DNA from: Caldifarciminota bacterium
GTDB lineage: Bacteria > Hydrothermota > Hydrothermia > UBA1063 > CAJXJZ01
Assembly: GCA_027038175.1 (NCBI GenBank)
Contig: JALVYB010000008.1
Coordinates: 1 to 64,000 of the forward strand
Reading direction: 5' to 3'
DNA length: 64,000 nucleotides
Part shown: positions 15,527-23,969 of the stretch, one piece after another
Layout: each line of letters starts with the position of its first letter
Position numbering within the stretch: the first letter of the stretch is position 1
Translations under genes and position numbers: made by a program
The notes under the pieces: model-generated
What the model was told of the DNA's origin: nothing
Databases searched by the model: none
What the model saw: the letters and a program-made list of their open reading frames with translations, nothing else

Positions 15527-17244
15527 GGAAAAGCCCCCTTTTCATTCGCATTTTTCTGTCTTACGTGGCCCTACTCATTTTTGAAGGAACAATGTTTTAT
15601 ATGTTTTTCATAACATTCCACAGGAAGACCCTTCTTGAGGTAACTACTTCAAACTTATTAAACATAGCAAACATGTTGAAACCAGAAGTGCAGAGATTTT
15701 ATTCTGAGAAAAATCTTGCCACATTGGATAGTATGGTCAAAGTGTGGGGGAAAGAAGGGGCTGTCAGGATTACAATCATTGATACTGATGGAGTCGTGTT
15801 AGCAGATTCGAAAAATAATCCTTCTAAAATGGAAAACCACAGGTACAGACCTGAGATACTAAAAGCAATAGAAGGTAGTATTGGTATAGCAAAAAGGCAC
15901 AGCCCTACTATGAATATAAAGATGTTGTATGTTGCAGTCCCTTTGCGATACAATAATAGAAATCTGGTTATAAGGACATCTGTCCCTTTGGAAAATCTTG
16001 ACCTCTTGAGTTATAGCATCAATAAGAAAGTCGGTGTTGTCACGGTTATTTTGCTCGTTATTGCACTTTTAATAGCCACATTTCTTACAAAGGGTATATA
16101 CACTCCAATTAAAGAATTATCTCGTTTTTCTTCTCATCTTGCAAAAGGCAATTTTGGGAGCACTTTAATCCTCAACAGAAACGATGAGATTGGAGAACTT
16201 GCAAGTAGTTTCAACGAAATGAGCAATAAACTGAAAGACCTATTTGACCGTGTAGACAATCAAAGGACAATGCTTGAGAGTATTTTGACCGCAGTGCCTG
16301 ACGCCATTGTCCTTCTGGATGGCGAGGGGAGGGTTGTATATGCTAACCATATATTCAGGCATTCCTTTCAGAAAGAGGTAGATGAAAAACGTTACTGGGA
16401 AATACCCGTTTTATCCAGCGTAAGTAATCTCATTGATGAACATTTTAAAAGAGGGGATACCAGAAAAGCCCGTATTTTTTATGAGGGAAAATTTTACGAT
16501 GTATTTATAAAAGGCACTGAGAGGAAAAACAGTGTAGTGATTTTGAGGGATATAACAGAGAGCAAAAAACTTGAAGAAATAAAAAAACAACTCGTTTCAA
16601 ATGTATCTCATGAACTTAGAACCCCACTAACTGCAATAAAAGGTTATGTCGAAGTACTTGGAGATATAGTGTCTTCTAAAGAGGCACTGGACTATATTGA
16701 TATTATTAAAAGGCACACGGAAAGATTGATAAATCTCGCAAATGATTTGCTCTTACTTGATGAAATAGAAAACGTTGGTATCTCATCTAAAAAGCCTGTA
16801 GATTTACGGAGGTCTATAGAGAACGTTGTACAAATTTACAGGAAGAGGTTTCTTGACAAAGGCATAGAACTTAAGGTTGACGTACAGAATGAAGTAAATA
16901 TTTTAGGAGATGAAATTAAAATTGAGCAGATGCTCATAAATCTTATTGATAACGCTTTGAAATACACAGAAAAAGGTCATGTCACTGTAAGGCTCAAAAA
17001 AGATGAAGATTATGCTATCATTGAGGTTGAAGATACCGGTATAGGTATATCAAAAGAGCATATTCCCAGAGTTTTTGAAAGATTTTATGTTGTGGACAAG
17101 TCGAGGTCAAGAAAAACAGGTGGCACAGGGCTTGGACTTTCCATAGTAAGACATATAGTGAGGATACATGGGGGAAAGATTGACGTAAAAAGCGAGCCAG
17201 GAATGGGCACGATTTTCACGATTGCCTTTCCACTTTATGAATGA
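15523..17244 (+). CDS. phoR: Phosphate-sensing histidine kinase PhoR
   Basis: A 573-residue membrane kinase. Two transmembrane segments (about 8-32 and 171-190) enclose a periplasmic domain of about 140 residues. HAMP (about 190-245), PAS (about 250-350) and HisKA follow, with His363 in SHELRTPLTAIKG. The ATP-binding domain has IDNALKYTEKG, DTGIGI and GGTGLGLSIVRHI. The large extracytoplasmic domain resembles PhoR of Gram-positive and many other bacteria rather than the E. coli protein, which has almost none. It is the last gene of the pst-pho operon; no clear terminator follows. Confidence 0.9.
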   Translation: MRKSPLFIRIFLSYVALLIFEGTMFYMFFITFHRKTLLEVTTSNLLNIANMLKPEVQRFYSEKNLATLDSMVKVWGKEGAVRITIIDTDGVVLADSKNNPSKMENHRYRPEILKAIEGSIGIAKRHSPTMNIKMLYVAVPLRYNNRNLVIRTSVPLENLDLLSYSINKKVGVVTVILLVIALLIATFLTKGIYTPIKELSRFSSHLAKGNFGSTLILNRNDEIGELASSFNEMSNKLKDLFDRVDNQRTMLESILTAVPDAIVLLDGEGRVVYANHIFRHSFQKEVDEKRYWEIPVLSSVSNLIDEHFKRGDTRKARIFYEGKFYDVFIKGTERKNSVVILRDITESKKLEEIKKQLVSNVSHELRTPLTAIKGYVEVLGDIVSSKEALDYIDIIKRHTERLINLANDLLLLDEIENVGISSKKPVDLRRSIENVVQIYRKRFLDKGIELKVDVQNEVNILGDEIKIEQMLINLIDNALKYTEKGHVTVRLKKDEDYAIIEVEDTGIGISKEHIPRVFERFYVVDKSRSRKTGGTGLGLSIVRHIVRIHGGKIDVKSEPGMGTIFTIAFPLYE

Positions 17245-17291
17245 AATATGCCCTAATAGACATAGAAGCCTGAGATGTTACCGCTTTATGT

Positions 17292-17320
17292 TTTACTTTT
17301 CATATGTATTGATGTATAAT
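17292..17320 (+). promoter_or_regulatory. Promoter of the hypCDE operon
   Basis: TTTACT at 17292-17297, 17-bp spacer, perfect TATAAT at 17315-17320. hypC starts at 17356 after GGGAGG. This separates hypCDE from the phosphate operon. Confidence 0.55.
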
Positions 17321-17355
17321 TAGGCAATAAGCAATAAGGCGATGGGAGGTTTAAA

Positions 17356-17577
17356 ATGTGTCTTGGTGTGCCGTTGAAAATCATAGAAAAGGTAGATGAC
17401 AAAATAGCCTATGTCCAGATGGGCGGCTCAAAGATGGAAATAAGCATTGTTTTTACACCTGAAGCTAAAGTGGGCGATTATGTTCTTGTTCATGCAGGGT
17501 TTGCAATAAGGGTTTTGGAAGAGGACCATGCACTTGAAATAAGAAACCTTGTGGCGGACTATGAAAACAAAAAGTGA
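17356..17577 (+). CDS. hypC: Hydrogenase assembly chaperone HypC
   Basis: A 73-residue HypC/HybG-type chaperone starting MCLGVPLKI. Cys2, exposed after Met removal, binds the Fe(CN)2CO unit and later the large-subunit cysteine. VGDYVLVHAGFAIRVLEEDHA is the conserved core. A GGGAGG site precedes the ATG. The 3' end overlaps hypD. Confidence 0.93.
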   Translation: MCLGVPLKIIEKVDDKIAYVQMGGSKMEISIVFTPEAKVGDYVLVHAGFAIRVLEEDHALEIRNLVADYENKK

Positions 17578-18634
17578 AATAGAGGCACTTGTCAGTAAAA
17601 TAAAAGAAATTGCCGACCGCGATATAAATCTTATGGAGTTCTGTGGAACCCATACCCACGAGATTTTCAGGTACGGTATAAGAGAACTTTTGCCTCGTAA
17701 TGTGCACCTTCTTTCAGGTCCCGGCTGTCCTGTGTGTGTTACCCACGAGGAAGATATAGACCGTATGATAGAGATGGCAAAAAAATATAACCTTGGCGTC
17801 ATAACATTTGGTGACATGGTAAATGTACCCGGAAGCGAGGGGAGTCTCAATAACCTTAGGGCTATGGGCTATGAAGTGCATGTCGTATATTCTCCGATTC
17901 AGTCTGTTGGTATAGCCGAGAACAACCCTGATAAAAACTATGTCCTCATAGGAATAGGCTTTGAAACAACAGTACCAACACTCGCATACACCCTGAAAAT
18001 GGCAAAAGAAAAGAACCTCAAAAACTTTTATTACCTTTCACTTAATAAACTCACACCTCCTGCCATGAAGGCACTTTTGGATATGGGAGAAGTTAAAATA
18101 GATGGCATCATAGGACCCGGCCATGTTTCAACAATAATAGGCAGAAAAGGGTGGCTTTCTGTGTTCGAGGAGTATAAAATACCCTTTGTTATTTCAGGGT
18201 TTGAACCGGTTGATATTTTATATAGCATCTATTTACTTGTAAAGAGTGTTGTGGAAGGAAAGCCAGAGCTGGTAAATGCCTATCCAAGAAGCGTGGCAGA
18301 GGAGGGCAATGTCCTTGCACAAAAATCAATGTACGAGGTTTTTGAAGTATCCGATGCTCTCTGGCGTGGACTTGGGAAACTCCCAAAGAGCGGGCTTTCG
18401 CTTAAAGATGAGTATAAAGAATTTGATGCTGTTTTAAAGTTCCCCGTTGAAGTCGAAACACCAAAAGAAACGGCATGTAGATGCGGTGAGGTTCTGCGTG
18501 GAGTAATTAAACCAACAGAATGCCCTCTATTTGGAGTAGCCTGCACTCCTGAAAACCCAAAGGGTCCCTGTATGATATCTTCAGAGGGCACATGCTCTGC
18601 CTATTATCTTTACGGAGGTTATGATAATGAGTGA
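17561..18634 (+). CDS. hypD: Hydrogenase iron-cofactor assembly protein HypD
   Basis: A 357-residue HypD, the [4Fe-4S] scaffold on which HypC and HypE build the Fe(CN)2CO group. Conserved motifs: FCGTHTHEI (Cys28), GPGCPVC (56-59), GFETTVP, GPGHVSTIIG, GFEP, and a C-terminal cysteine set for the cluster (CRCGEVLRG, ECPLFGVAC, GPCMISSEGTC). Start: the ATG at 17561 (MKTKSEIEAL) is preferred over a TTG four codons upstream. It overlaps hypC by 17 bp and hypE by 8 bp, so the three proteins that act in one complex are translationally coupled. Confidence 0.93.
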   Translation: MKTKSEIEALVSKIKEIADRDINLMEFCGTHTHEIFRYGIRELLPRNVHLLSGPGCPVCVTHEEDIDRMIEMAKKYNLGVITFGDMVNVPGSEGSLNNLRAMGYEVHVVYSPIQSVGIAENNPDKNYVLIGIGFETTVPTLAYTLKMAKEKNLKNFYYLSLNKLTPPAMKALLDMGEVKIDGIIGPGHVSTIIGRKGWLSVFEEYKIPFVISGFEPVDILYSIYLLVKSVVEGKPELVNAYPRSVAEEGNVLAQKSMYEVFEVSDALWRGLGKLPKSGLSLKDEYKEFDAVLKFPVEVETPKETACRCGEVLRGVIKPTECPLFGVACTPENPKGPCMISSEGTCSAYYLYGGYDNE

Positions 18635-19631
18635 TGTTATACTCCTCTCTCACGGTAATGGTGGTGAATCAACAAAGAGGCTTATAAGTGAAATCATTTT
18701 AAAGCACCTTGGAGAGCGGGGTGAGAAAGAACTCTATGATGCTGCTGTGTTTAATGCAGAAGGCAGGCTGGCTTTTACCACAGATTCCTTCGTCATTTCA
18801 CCCATATTTTTCAAAGGTGGTGATATTGGAAATCTATCAGTTGATGGCACATGTAATGACTTAGGGGTGATGGGCGCAAAGCCGCTGTATCTGAGCCTTG
18901 CCTTTATTATTGAAGAGGGATTCGGGCTTTCAGATTTTGAAAAAATTGTTGAGTCTATCAAAAACGCTGCAGAATACGCTGATGTCAAAATCGTAACCGG
19001 TGACACCAAGGTTGTTGAAAAGGGAAAGGGCGACGGTATTTTCATAAATACATCCGGCATAGGAGTGATTACACCAGAGAGAGACTGGAGAGGAAGGAAA
19101 ATACAGAGTGGCGATGTTGTCATAATAAGCGGCACAATTGGAGACCATGGAACAGCGGTTATGCTTGAGCGTCTTGGAGTAGAGACAACTCGTGAAGTAA
19201 AGAGCGACGTTGCACCGGCAGGTCTTCTTGCATTAAAACTCCTTGATAGATTCCAGAGCATAAAATTTGTACGGGACCCAACAAGAGGCGGTGTTGCCAC
19301 TGTTTTAAATGAGGTTTCAGAGATGTACGGTATAGGGATAGAGGTATGGGAAGACGAACTGCCTTTAAAGGACTGGGTAAAGGAAGCAACTGAAATATTA
19401 GGCGTTGACCCTCTTTACATTGCCAATGAGGGTAAGATTGTATTAATAGCAGGCAGAAAAGAGGCAGATGAGATTATTGATTTTATGCGTAAAGACCCAC
19501 TCGGAAAGGATGCAAAAATCATAGGTGAGGTTAAAGATACATCGCATAATAGGGTGTATCTTAAAACAACCATAGGAACGAAAAGAATCCTTGATACACT
19601 GAAAAAGGATATTTTACCGAGAATCTGCTGA
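18627..19631 (+). CDS. hypE: Hydrogenase maturation protein HypE
   Basis: A 334-residue member of the PurM/AIR-synthase-like family. LSHGNGGESTKRLI, FTTDSFVISP, GDTKVVEKG and the glycine-rich DPTRGGVATVLNE motif are present. It ends in PRIC: the C-terminal cysteine is carbamoylated by HypF and dehydrated to thiocyanate as source of the CN ligands. Start: GGAGGT at 18614-18619 is 7 nt from the ATG at 18627, whereas an in-frame ATG at 18621 would be only 1 nt away, so 18627 is chosen. Confidence 0.94.
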   Translation: MSDVILLSHGNGGESTKRLISEIILKHLGERGEKELYDAAVFNAEGRLAFTTDSFVISPIFFKGGDIGNLSVDGTCNDLGVMGAKPLYLSLAFIIEEGFGLSDFEKIVESIKNAAEYADVKIVTGDTKVVEKGKGDGIFINTSGIGVITPERDWRGRKIQSGDVVIISGTIGDHGTAVMLERLGVETTREVKSDVAPAGLLALKLLDRFQSIKFVRDPTRGGVATVLNEVSEMYGIGIEVWEDELPLKDWVKEATEILGVDPLYIANEGKIVLIAGRKEADEIIDFMRKDPLGKDAKIIGEVKDTSHNRVYLKTTIGTKRILDTLKKDILPRIC

Positions 19632-19729
19632 ACCAATTACCCACAAGTAATTATAGAGTTAGTATATTGTAATTCGACTAAATAGCATTATATATAAATA
19701 TCCTTATAAAAGCATTTGAAAGATACCAT

Positions 19730-19758
19730 TTGATTTAAAGTAGTTTTTAGTTTATAAT
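19730..19758 (+). promoter_or_regulatory. Promoter of the histidine kinase/sigma-54 activator pair
   Basis: TTGATT at 19730-19735, 17-bp spacer, perfect TATAAT at 19753-19758, followed by AT-rich repeats of ATAATAACA type and the kinase gene at 19797. Confidence 0.55.
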
Positions 19759-19796
19759 AACAATAATTATAATAACAATAAAAAGGTGACGTAAAA

Positions 19797-20828
19797 ATGT
19801 ATGAATTTTCTGATAAATGTAAAACATGTATGTGTAGCTTCGTAGAGACCTCTTTAAGGTTATTACCACTTGGGGTAATTGTTGTTGAACTTAAAGATAA
19901 AAATATCCAATTCATAAATCCCAAGGCAGAAAATTTATTGAGCGACTTAAATGTAGAAGTTAAGGGGAGGAGTGTCATAGAGAAATTCGGTCAGGGAGAA
20001 AGCAGGCTTGTTATAAAAGAGAGATCGAAAGAAGGTGTTGTGGTAGCCGTATTGTCTTATATTGATGAAAATAATAACAATATTTGGTATTTTATGCATG
20101 AGATAAGTGAGGATATTATTGACAGCAAGTATGAGTGTGAACTTAGCTGTATGTTGAAAATGGATTTTTTGCTTTCAATAATGAGACATGAACTTGGGAA
20201 TCCCTTAAATGCTATAAAGATTACACTTGAAGTATTATATGCAAGTTTCGGCAACTTCAGTAATGAGAAGAAAATGGAGTATATTAAAAGGAGCCTTGAA
20301 GAGATTAAACATATGGAGCTTTTGCTTAAGTGGCTGCGGGACTATAAGTTGAAGGGTAATCTTAAGGATGTAATGCCTGTAAGATTAAAGGGTATTGTGT
20401 CTCAAATACATACTATTGTAGAAGCAGAACTTAAAAGAAAGAATATTCGTCTCTTTCTCTTCTGTGACCCAAGAGAAGATATAATGGTCTATGGTGAACC
20501 TTCAGCCATAAAAATGGTATTACTAAATGTTATACGAAATGCCATTGAGGCACTTGAAAACAGACAGGATGCCACGCTTTCAATATCAGGAGAGGCAGGG
20601 GATAAGTACCTATATCTTATGATAAGAGACAATGGGCCTGGTATAGCTGAAGAGAATTTAAGTAAAGTTTTTACACCTCTCTTTACCACTAAGAAGTATG
20701 GGAGTGGACTTGGACTTGCTATAAGTAAGAACCTTATGTTAAAAATGGGAGGAAATATAAGTGTCAAAAGTAAAGAAGGGGAAGGAACTGAGGTGACACT
20801 TATTTTTAAGAGGGTTAAAAATGCGTAA
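19797..20828 (+). CDS. Soluble PAS-domain histidine kinase, NtrB-like
   Basis: A 343-residue kinase without transmembrane segments. The N-terminus has a tight cysteine cluster, CKTCMC at residues 8-13. A PAS-like domain follows (about 18-110, LLPLGVIVVELKDKNIQFINPKAENLL). HisKA carries His131 in MRHELGNPLNAIK, and the ATP-binding domain has NVIRNAIEAL, DNGPGI and GSGLGLAISKNL. These are the features of kinases that pair with NtrC-type activators. It overlaps the next gene, such an activator, by 8 bp. The signal is unknown; the Cys cluster could bind a metal or sense redox state (inference). Confidence 0.82.
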   Translation: MYEFSDKCKTCMCSFVETSLRLLPLGVIVVELKDKNIQFINPKAENLLSDLNVEVKGRSVIEKFGQGESRLVIKERSKEGVVVAVLSYIDENNNNIWYFMHEISEDIIDSKYECELSCMLKMDFLLSIMRHELGNPLNAIKITLEVLYASFGNFSNEKKMEYIKRSLEEIKHMELLLKWLRDYKLKGNLKDVMPVRLKGIVSQIHTIVEAELKRKNIRLFLFCDPREDIMVYGEPSAIKMVLLNVIRNAIEALENRQDATLSISGEAGDKYLYLMIRDNGPGIAEENLSKVFTPLFTTKKYGSGLGLAISKNLMLKMGGNISVKSKEGEGTEVTLIFKRVKNA

Positions 20829-22146
20829 GACAATTCTTATAGTTGATGATGATGCGAATTTCCTTGATGTGATAGGAGAATTTTTAGTCTCTGAGGGCTA
20901 TGAGGTTACCACAACTATTTCCCCGCATGAGGCTCTTAAACTTTTTAAAAAGACAGGGGTTCATATAGTTCTTCTTGATCAGCAGATGCCTGAAATGAAA
21001 GGCACAGAACTTGCAGTTAAGCTTAAGGATATTGATGATACAGTTAAAATTATTATACTAACTGCGTTTCCAGATATTAAAAATGCAATAGCCCTTATAA
21101 AGGAGGGTATTATTGTAGATTATTTAACTAAGCCTATAGACCTTGCAGATTTAACAAATACTCTCAAGCATATTTTTAACGAAATTAGACTGGAACTCAT
21201 GGAGGGTGCTACAGCTAAAATTCATAAAGCGGGTAGAGTGGAATTACCTGAAACTAAATATTTCAAAGAAATTTTGGACTTCGTTAAAATAGCCTCCAAA
21301 GTTAGGTCTCCTGTACTTTTAACAGGTGAAACAGGAACTGGCAAAAACTACATAGCCAGGTTAATTCACAGATTTTCTCGTAGAGAAAGATTTGTATCTC
21401 TCAACTGTGCTGCTGTGCCGGAAAGTATATTTGAGTCAGAACTTTTTGGAGTTGAAAAAGGAGCTTTTACAGGAGCAATTACCAGGAGAGGGATGTTTGA
21501 ACTTGCAGAAGGTGGGACGTTGTTTCTTGACGAAATTGGAGAAATGCCTCTCTCACTTCAGGCTAAGATTCTTGATGCTATAGAAAGGCTCAAGATAAGG
21601 AGGGTAGGGGGAGAAAGAGAGATCCCGGTAGATGTAAGAATTATATCTGCTACGAATTTGCACCCGGATGAACTTATTGATAGTGGTAAATTTAGAAAAG
21701 ATTTGTATTTCAGATTGAATGTTTTGCATTTCCATATAGCACCTTTACGTGAGAGGAAAGAAGACATTGAGGTTTTAGCACATGTTTTTATTAGAGAGTT
21801 TTATGGTAAAGATATACGATTAAAAGAAGAAACATTAAGAGTGCTAAAAGAGTATCCCTGGCCAGGTAATATAAGAGAGCTTAAGAATGTGATTGAAAGA
21901 AGTTATATATTATCGACGTATAACGGTGAAGAAATAGACAGAATAATCATTTCTGAGTTAAAAAACAGATACGATATTGGAGGAAGAGAAGTGGAAAGAA
22001 ATAAAATACTACCTCTTGCTGAACTGGAGAAGAATGCTATCCTTCATGCCTTATCAGTATATAACGGGAATAAATCAAAAGCAGCAAAAGCTCTTGGAAT
22101 TTCACTTTCTACTCTAAAGAGAAAATTAAAAAATTACCAATATTGA
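20821..22146 (+). CDS. Sigma-54-dependent response regulator (NtrC family)
   Basis: A 441-residue activator. Receiver domain 1-125 with DDDAN and phosphoacceptor Asp53 ([11 protein letters not shown]). AAA+ domain about 145-370 with Walker A GETGTGKN, the sigma-54-contacting GAFTGA loop, Walker [10 protein letters not shown] and R-finger region [12 protein letters not shown] Fis-type helix-turn-helix lies at the C-terminus ([22 protein letters not shown]). The Walker A ends in Asn where Glu or another residue is usual. It is the natural partner of the preceding kinase, and a sigma-54 promoter lies 77 bp after its stop codon, in front of the next gene, which is its likely target. Confidence 0.9.
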   Translation: MRKTILIVDDDANFLDVIGEFLVSEGYEVTTTISPHEALKLFKKTGVHIVLLDQQMPEMKGTELAVKLKDIDDTVKIIILTAFPDIKNAIALIKEGIIVDYLTKPIDLADLTNTLKHIFNEIRLELMEGATAKIHKAGRVELPETKYFKEILDFVKIASKVRSPVLLTGETGTGKNYIARLIHRFSRRERFVSLNCAAVPESIFESELFGVEKGAFTGAITRRGMFELAEGGTLFLDEIGEMPLSLQAKILDAIERLKIRRVGGEREIPVDVRIISATNLHPDELIDSGKFRKDLYFRLNVLHFHIAPLRERKEDIEVLAHVFIREFYGKDIRLKEETLRVLKEYPWPGNIRELKNVIERSYILSTYNGEEIDRIIISELKNRYDIGGREVERNKILPLAELEKNAILHALSVYNGNKSKAAKALGISLSTLKRKLKNYQY

Positions 22147-22152
22147 CCCACC

Positions 22153-22177
22153 AGTTCAATTTGAACTATTCAATTTG
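22153..22177 (+). promoter_or_regulatory. Palindrome, probable upstream activator site
   Basis: AGTTCAA (22153-22159), one central base, TTGAACT (22161-22167): a perfect inverted repeat with 7-bp arms. Its TTCAATTTG half recurs at 22169-22177, 14 bp further on. The centre lies about 64 bp upstream of the sigma-54 GG element, a usual distance for an NtrC-type enhancer site. Confidence 0.55.
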
Positions 22178-22222
22178 GGCTAAATTACTCTAAAAACCAA
22201 GCAATTACAATATTCCTAATTG

Positions 22223-22238
22223 TGGCATCCAAATTGCA
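22223..22238 (+). promoter_or_regulatory. Sigma-54 (RpoN) promoter
   Basis: TGGCATCCAAATTGCA matches the sigma-54 consensus TGGCAC-N5-TTGCA at all positions but one, with GG and GC exactly in the -24/-12 phase. The expected start is about 12 nt after the GC, near 22249, and the gene begins at 22261 after GGAGGC. Confidence 0.8.
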
Positions 22239-22260
22239 GTAATGTAAGTGGAGGCGTGAT

Positions 22261-23334
22261 ATGAAGAAAGTGTTAATTGTTGATGACGATATTAACTTTT
22301 TAAAGAGTCTTGAGGATGGGCTTAGGATGTACCATGACCCATACAAGGTTATAACGGCTGGTAGTGGTATAGATGCTCTCAAGATAGTAGAGGATGAAGA
22401 AATAGATCTTTTAGTAACGGATATAAAAATGCCCGATGTTGATGGTATTACACTCATAAGTGAGCTTCTGAACAGTGGAAAATGGGTACCAACTATAGTG
22501 ATGAGTGCATATGGTACCCCGGAAATATGGAGTAAATTAAAGGATATAGGAATAAGTGCTTTTCTCGATAAACCACTGAATTTGAAAGATTTGAGGGAGC
22601 GTATTCTTGAGGTATTAAAACAGCTTCAGAAGAAAGACAATATAAGGGGTATGGGGCTTGTATCTGTTTTGCAACTTATGGAGCTTGAAAGGAAAACTGG
22701 TGTAATAATAGTACGCAATGAAACGCACCACGGAGAGATTTTTATTAAGGATGGAGCTTGTGTGGATGCTGTATGTGGAAGGAAGCTAAAGGGTAGAGAA
22801 GCGCTTATTTGCCTTTTAGGGCTCGACAATCCCCAGATTAGTATCCAATACGTTGGACATAATAGAAAAAGGAATATTAAAGAGAGTATTGCTGAAATAT
22901 TGATTGATTTTGCAAGACTTAGTGATGAAGCAAAATTTAAAAAGGAGGTTGATGCAATGGCAAGTATGCAGGAAGAACTGCAAGAACTCCAGGAGACACT
23001 TTTCAATGAGTCTCCTAATATAAAGGCGGTGGCTGTTATAGCATCTGAGGATGGGATGCCTCTTGCAGGTATTGCTGAGGGTGGAGAAGACCTTACTGTT
23101 CCAGCTGGATACTTCAATGATGCTTTTCAGGCAATTATAAGAGCCTATAAGGAATCTGGATGGGGTTCACCCCTGGAAGTACTAATTTCAGGTGATAAGT
23201 TTCATATAATTCTTAGTGGGCTGAAGGGAGGGACATACATTCAGGGTGTTGCTGTTGTAGCTAACACACAACTTGGACTCGTAAGAGCTATCATAAAGAA
23301 ATACAAGGATAAAGTAGAAGCAATCCTACCATAA
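22261..23334 (+). CDS. Response regulator with DUF4388-like and Roadblock/LC7 domains
   Basis: A 357-residue three-part protein. Residues 1-120 are a receiver domain (DDDINF, Asp54 in VTDIKMPDV, Lys in LDKPLN). Residues about 125-225 resemble a DUF4388 (PATAN-type) domain: VLQLMELERKTGVIIV...GEIFIKDGACVDAVCG...GREAL. Residues about 250-357 form a Roadblock/LC7 domain (VAVIASEDGMPLAGI...YIQGVAVVANTQLGLVRAIIKKY), a family that often regulates MglA/Rab-like GTPases. No such GTPase is in the window. Transcription is predicted from the sigma-54 promoter just upstream. A function in motility or polarity control is possible but not shown. Confidence 0.75.
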   Translation: MKKVLIVDDDINFLKSLEDGLRMYHDPYKVITAGSGIDALKIVEDEEIDLLVTDIKMPDVDGITLISELLNSGKWVPTIVMSAYGTPEIWSKLKDIGISAFLDKPLNLKDLRERILEVLKQLQKKDNIRGMGLVSVLQLMELERKTGVIIVRNETHHGEIFIKDGACVDAVCGRKLKGREALICLLGLDNPQISIQYVGHNRKRNIKESIAEILIDFARLSDEAKFKKEVDAMASMQEELQELQETLFNESPNIKAVAVIASEDGMPLAGIAEGGEDLTVPAGYFNDAFQAIIRAYKESGWGSPLEVLISGDKFHIILSGLKGGTYIQGVAVVANTQLGLVRAIIKKYKDKVEAILP

Positions 23335-23338
23335 ATGC

Positions 23339-23356
23339 GGCGGGCTATTGCCCGCC
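23339..23356. terminator. Bidirectional terminator hairpin
   Basis: GGCGGGC-TATT-GCCCGCC: a perfect 7-bp GC stem with a 4-nt loop, between convergent genes. A T-rich stretch (TTCCTTTATT) follows on the plus strand. Confidence 0.65.
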
Positions 23357-23361
23357 TTCCT

Positions 23362-23571
23362 TTATTGTGTTATCTTCCCGAAAATTGCGAAATAAATAAG
23401 CATAATGCCGAAGCCGAACATAATCAGAACACTTGCCCAGAACCCAAATGGCTGCATGTCTCTGTCATAGGTGATACCCTTAATATTAATTGTCCCTTTC
23501 TGCATTCCGTAGTATCCAAAACCAATTACAAGGGCTGCAAGGAGTAAGAGAATAATCCTGTAAGGATGCAC
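23362..23571 (-). CDS. Small two-helix membrane protein
   Basis: A 69-residue protein with two hydrophobic segments (about 5-23 and 44-64) joined by a short polar loop. Its GTG start shares one base with the TAG stop of the ferritin-like gene (TAGTG), and GGAGAGGG just upstream serves as ribosome site, so it is translationally coupled. It is not a family I recognise. The coupling suggests that it acts with the ferritin-like protein, perhaps as a membrane anchor or ion passage, but that is inference. Confidence 0.6.
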   Translation of the reverse strand: MHPYRIILLLLAALVIGFGYYGMQKGTINIKGITYDRDMQPFGFWASVLIMFGFGIMLIYFAIFGKITQ

Positions 23572-23888
23572 TAACCCTCTCCTTTCTTCTTCAACTCCTC
23601 TATAATTTCTTCCACCTCTTCGTATCCCTTTTTGTAAAACTCCTCTTCTTCAGGGTCAAGTGTCATAAGGAGTTTCAAGAATTCACCTGCATGAACCCGC
23701 TCCTCGTCCGCTATGTCCTTTAAGACCGCTATTGCAAGCTCATTGTCCGTTGATTCTGCAAGTTGCATATAGAGTTGCACAGCCTCGTATTCAGCGGCAA
23801 TTAAAAACCGTATTGCCCTTACAAGCTCCTCATGTGTCAGTTTCCTGTCCTTCTTTAGTCCCTCAAACGGATTCCCAAAATCAGGCAT
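23571..23888 (-). CDS. Ferritin-like di-iron protein, similar to encapsulin-associated ferritin domains
   Basis: A 105-residue four-helix-type protein. EEL...IAAEYEAVQLYMQLAE supplies an E...Y metal-binding helix, and DIADEERVHAGEFLKLLMTLDPEEEEF supplies the ExxH pair. The pattern EE(K/R)xHxGEFxxLL followed by LDPE is typical of rubrerythrin-like ferritins fused or linked to encapsulin in Pyrococcus and others. No encapsulin shell gene is in the window. Start: ATG at 23888, preceded by AAAGGAGGTTATT; a longer reading to 24041 would run through a palindromic repeat and is rejected. Iron storage or peroxide protection is likely. Confidence 0.75.
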   Translation of the reverse strand: MPDFGNPFEGLKKDRKLTHEELVRAIRFLIAAEYEAVQLYMQLAESTDNELAIAVLKDIADEERVHAGEFLKLLMTLDPEEEEFYKKGYEEVEEIIEELKKKGEG

Positions 23889-23913
23889 AATAACCTCCTT
23901 TCTGTTATACCTC

Positions 23914-23942
23914 ATTATAAAGAGCCCGGCTGGAATTTTCAA
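23914..23942 (-). promoter_or_regulatory. Promoter of the ferritin-like operon
   Basis: On the minus strand TTGAAA (23942-23937), 17-bp spacer, perfect TATAAT (23919-23914). The ribosome site and ATG follow within 30 bp. Confidence 0.6.
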
Positions 23943-23969
23943 AATACCTACACCATCGCCAACCAACCC

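Noticed and set aside
18734-19300. A 188-residue open frame antisense to hypE
   Set aside because: Low-complexity Ser/Pro/Thr composition, no motif, and hypE on the other strand is unmistakable.
19635-19652. AATTAC/GTAATT inverted repeat after hypE as a terminator
   Set aside because: The stem is short and AT-only at its ends and no T run follows.
22626-23117. A 163-residue open frame antisense to the Roadblock response regulator
   Set aside because: Serine-rich shadow translation of a well-supported gene.
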